A model generated the notes under the pieces. It had not been told where the DNA came from. It worked only from the letters and a program-made list of their open reading frames with translations, and did no database searches. Positions 63,859 to 64,000 of a stretch of 64,000 nt of DNA are shown one piece after another (position 1 is the stretch's first letter; every line of letters starts with the position of its first letter). Made by a program: the position numbers and the translations under genes. Source of the stretch: Desulfobacterales bacterium (GTDB lineage: Bacteria; Desulfobacterota; Desulfobacteria; Desulfobacterales; JAAELO01); NCBI GenBank assembly GCA_024226555.1, contig JAAELO010000399.1, positions 1-64,000 on the forward strand. The letters are read 5' to 3'.

Positions 63859-64000
63859 ATGAACAAAATGGAACTTATTACAGAACTTAGTAATCAAAGC
63901 GATTTAACAAAATCTGATGCATCTGATGTTGTTCAGATCTTTATTTCATCAATGGAAGATGCTCTTGCTGAAGGAGAAAGAGTAGAAATAAGAGGTTTGT
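63859..64000 (+). CDS. HU/IHF-type DNA-binding protein, partial
   Basis: The first 47 codons are visible: MNKMELITELSNQSDLTKSDA then DVVQIFISSMEDALAEGERVEIRGL, the start of the HU/IHF fold. The ending EIRGL (before F) resembles IHF-beta-like members. AGGGTGAC precedes the ATG. It continues past the window edge. Confidence 0.92.
   Translation, partial: MNKMELITELSNQSDLTKSDASDVVQIFISSMEDALAEGERVEIRGL

Overview
The window is AT-rich (roughly one third G+C by eye, not computed) bacterial chromosome that reads as a low-GC Desulfobacterota/deltaproteobacterium-like anaerobe. Pointers: an archaeal-type entry into the shikimate pathway (ADTH synthase plus dehydroquinate synthase II), a ferredoxin-ASKHA corrinoid-protein reactivase homologue, a CysK-CysRS fusion, a CoA-transferase-GNAT fusion opposite an acetyl-CoA synthetase, and outer-membrane LptD (a diderm). 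The assignment is inference; there is no rRNA in the window.

Layout. 1-1225: 5'-truncated group II intron reverse transcriptase. 1.6-3.4 kb: mntP and a periplasmic solute-binding protein. 4.0-11.9 kb (minus strand): an eight-gene aromatic amino acid operon (ADTH synthase, DHQ synthase II, pheA, aroE, aroA, aroK, aroC, tyrA). It is preceded by a consensus sigma70-like promoter inside an inverted repeat and by a previously unlisted 29-aa Phe/Tyr-rich leader peptide followed by two hairpins, which looks like a transcription attenuator. 11.9-15.0 kb: YqeY, a small membrane protein, RsgA, DapF. 15.3-26.0 kb: a chemosensory/phosphorelay cluster (HPt, CheA, CheW, CheR, CheB, hybrid kinase, STAS, HPt, REC-PP2C phosphatase). 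26.3-34.3 kb: ferredoxin-ASKHA protein, acetyl-CoA synthetase with an OFA-type MFS transporter, and a divergent CoA-transferase-GNAT fusion. 34.4-43.4 kb: dnaE, guaB, threonylcarbamoyl-AMP synthase, rpsA, cmk. 43.5-49.4 kb: a NamZ-type exo-muramidase, a small membrane protein, PlsB and a MurU-AmgK-like fusion, which together suggest peptidoglycan sugar recycling. 49.6-56.7 kb: a DapB-like reductase, a cation efflux protein, a glycosyltransferase-methyltransferase pair, RNase J and a ferredoxin. 56.9-60.7 kb (minus): tmk with a one-base frameshift at an A8 run, a CysK-CysS fusion and an unknown protein. 61.1-64.0 kb: lptD, a NusG paralogue and a partial HU/IHF gene.

The most striking feature that genes do not explain is a dispersed AT-rich repeat family. 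There are at least 12 copies of about 95-195 bp, nearly all bounded by the inverted termini GGGAACCTCTAATAA / TTATTAGAGGTTCCC. They lie between genes, commonly just after stop codons; one copy supplies the stop codon of the MurU-AmgK fusion and one lies inside the aromatic operon. No tRNA, rRNA, CRISPR array or complete IS element was recognised.
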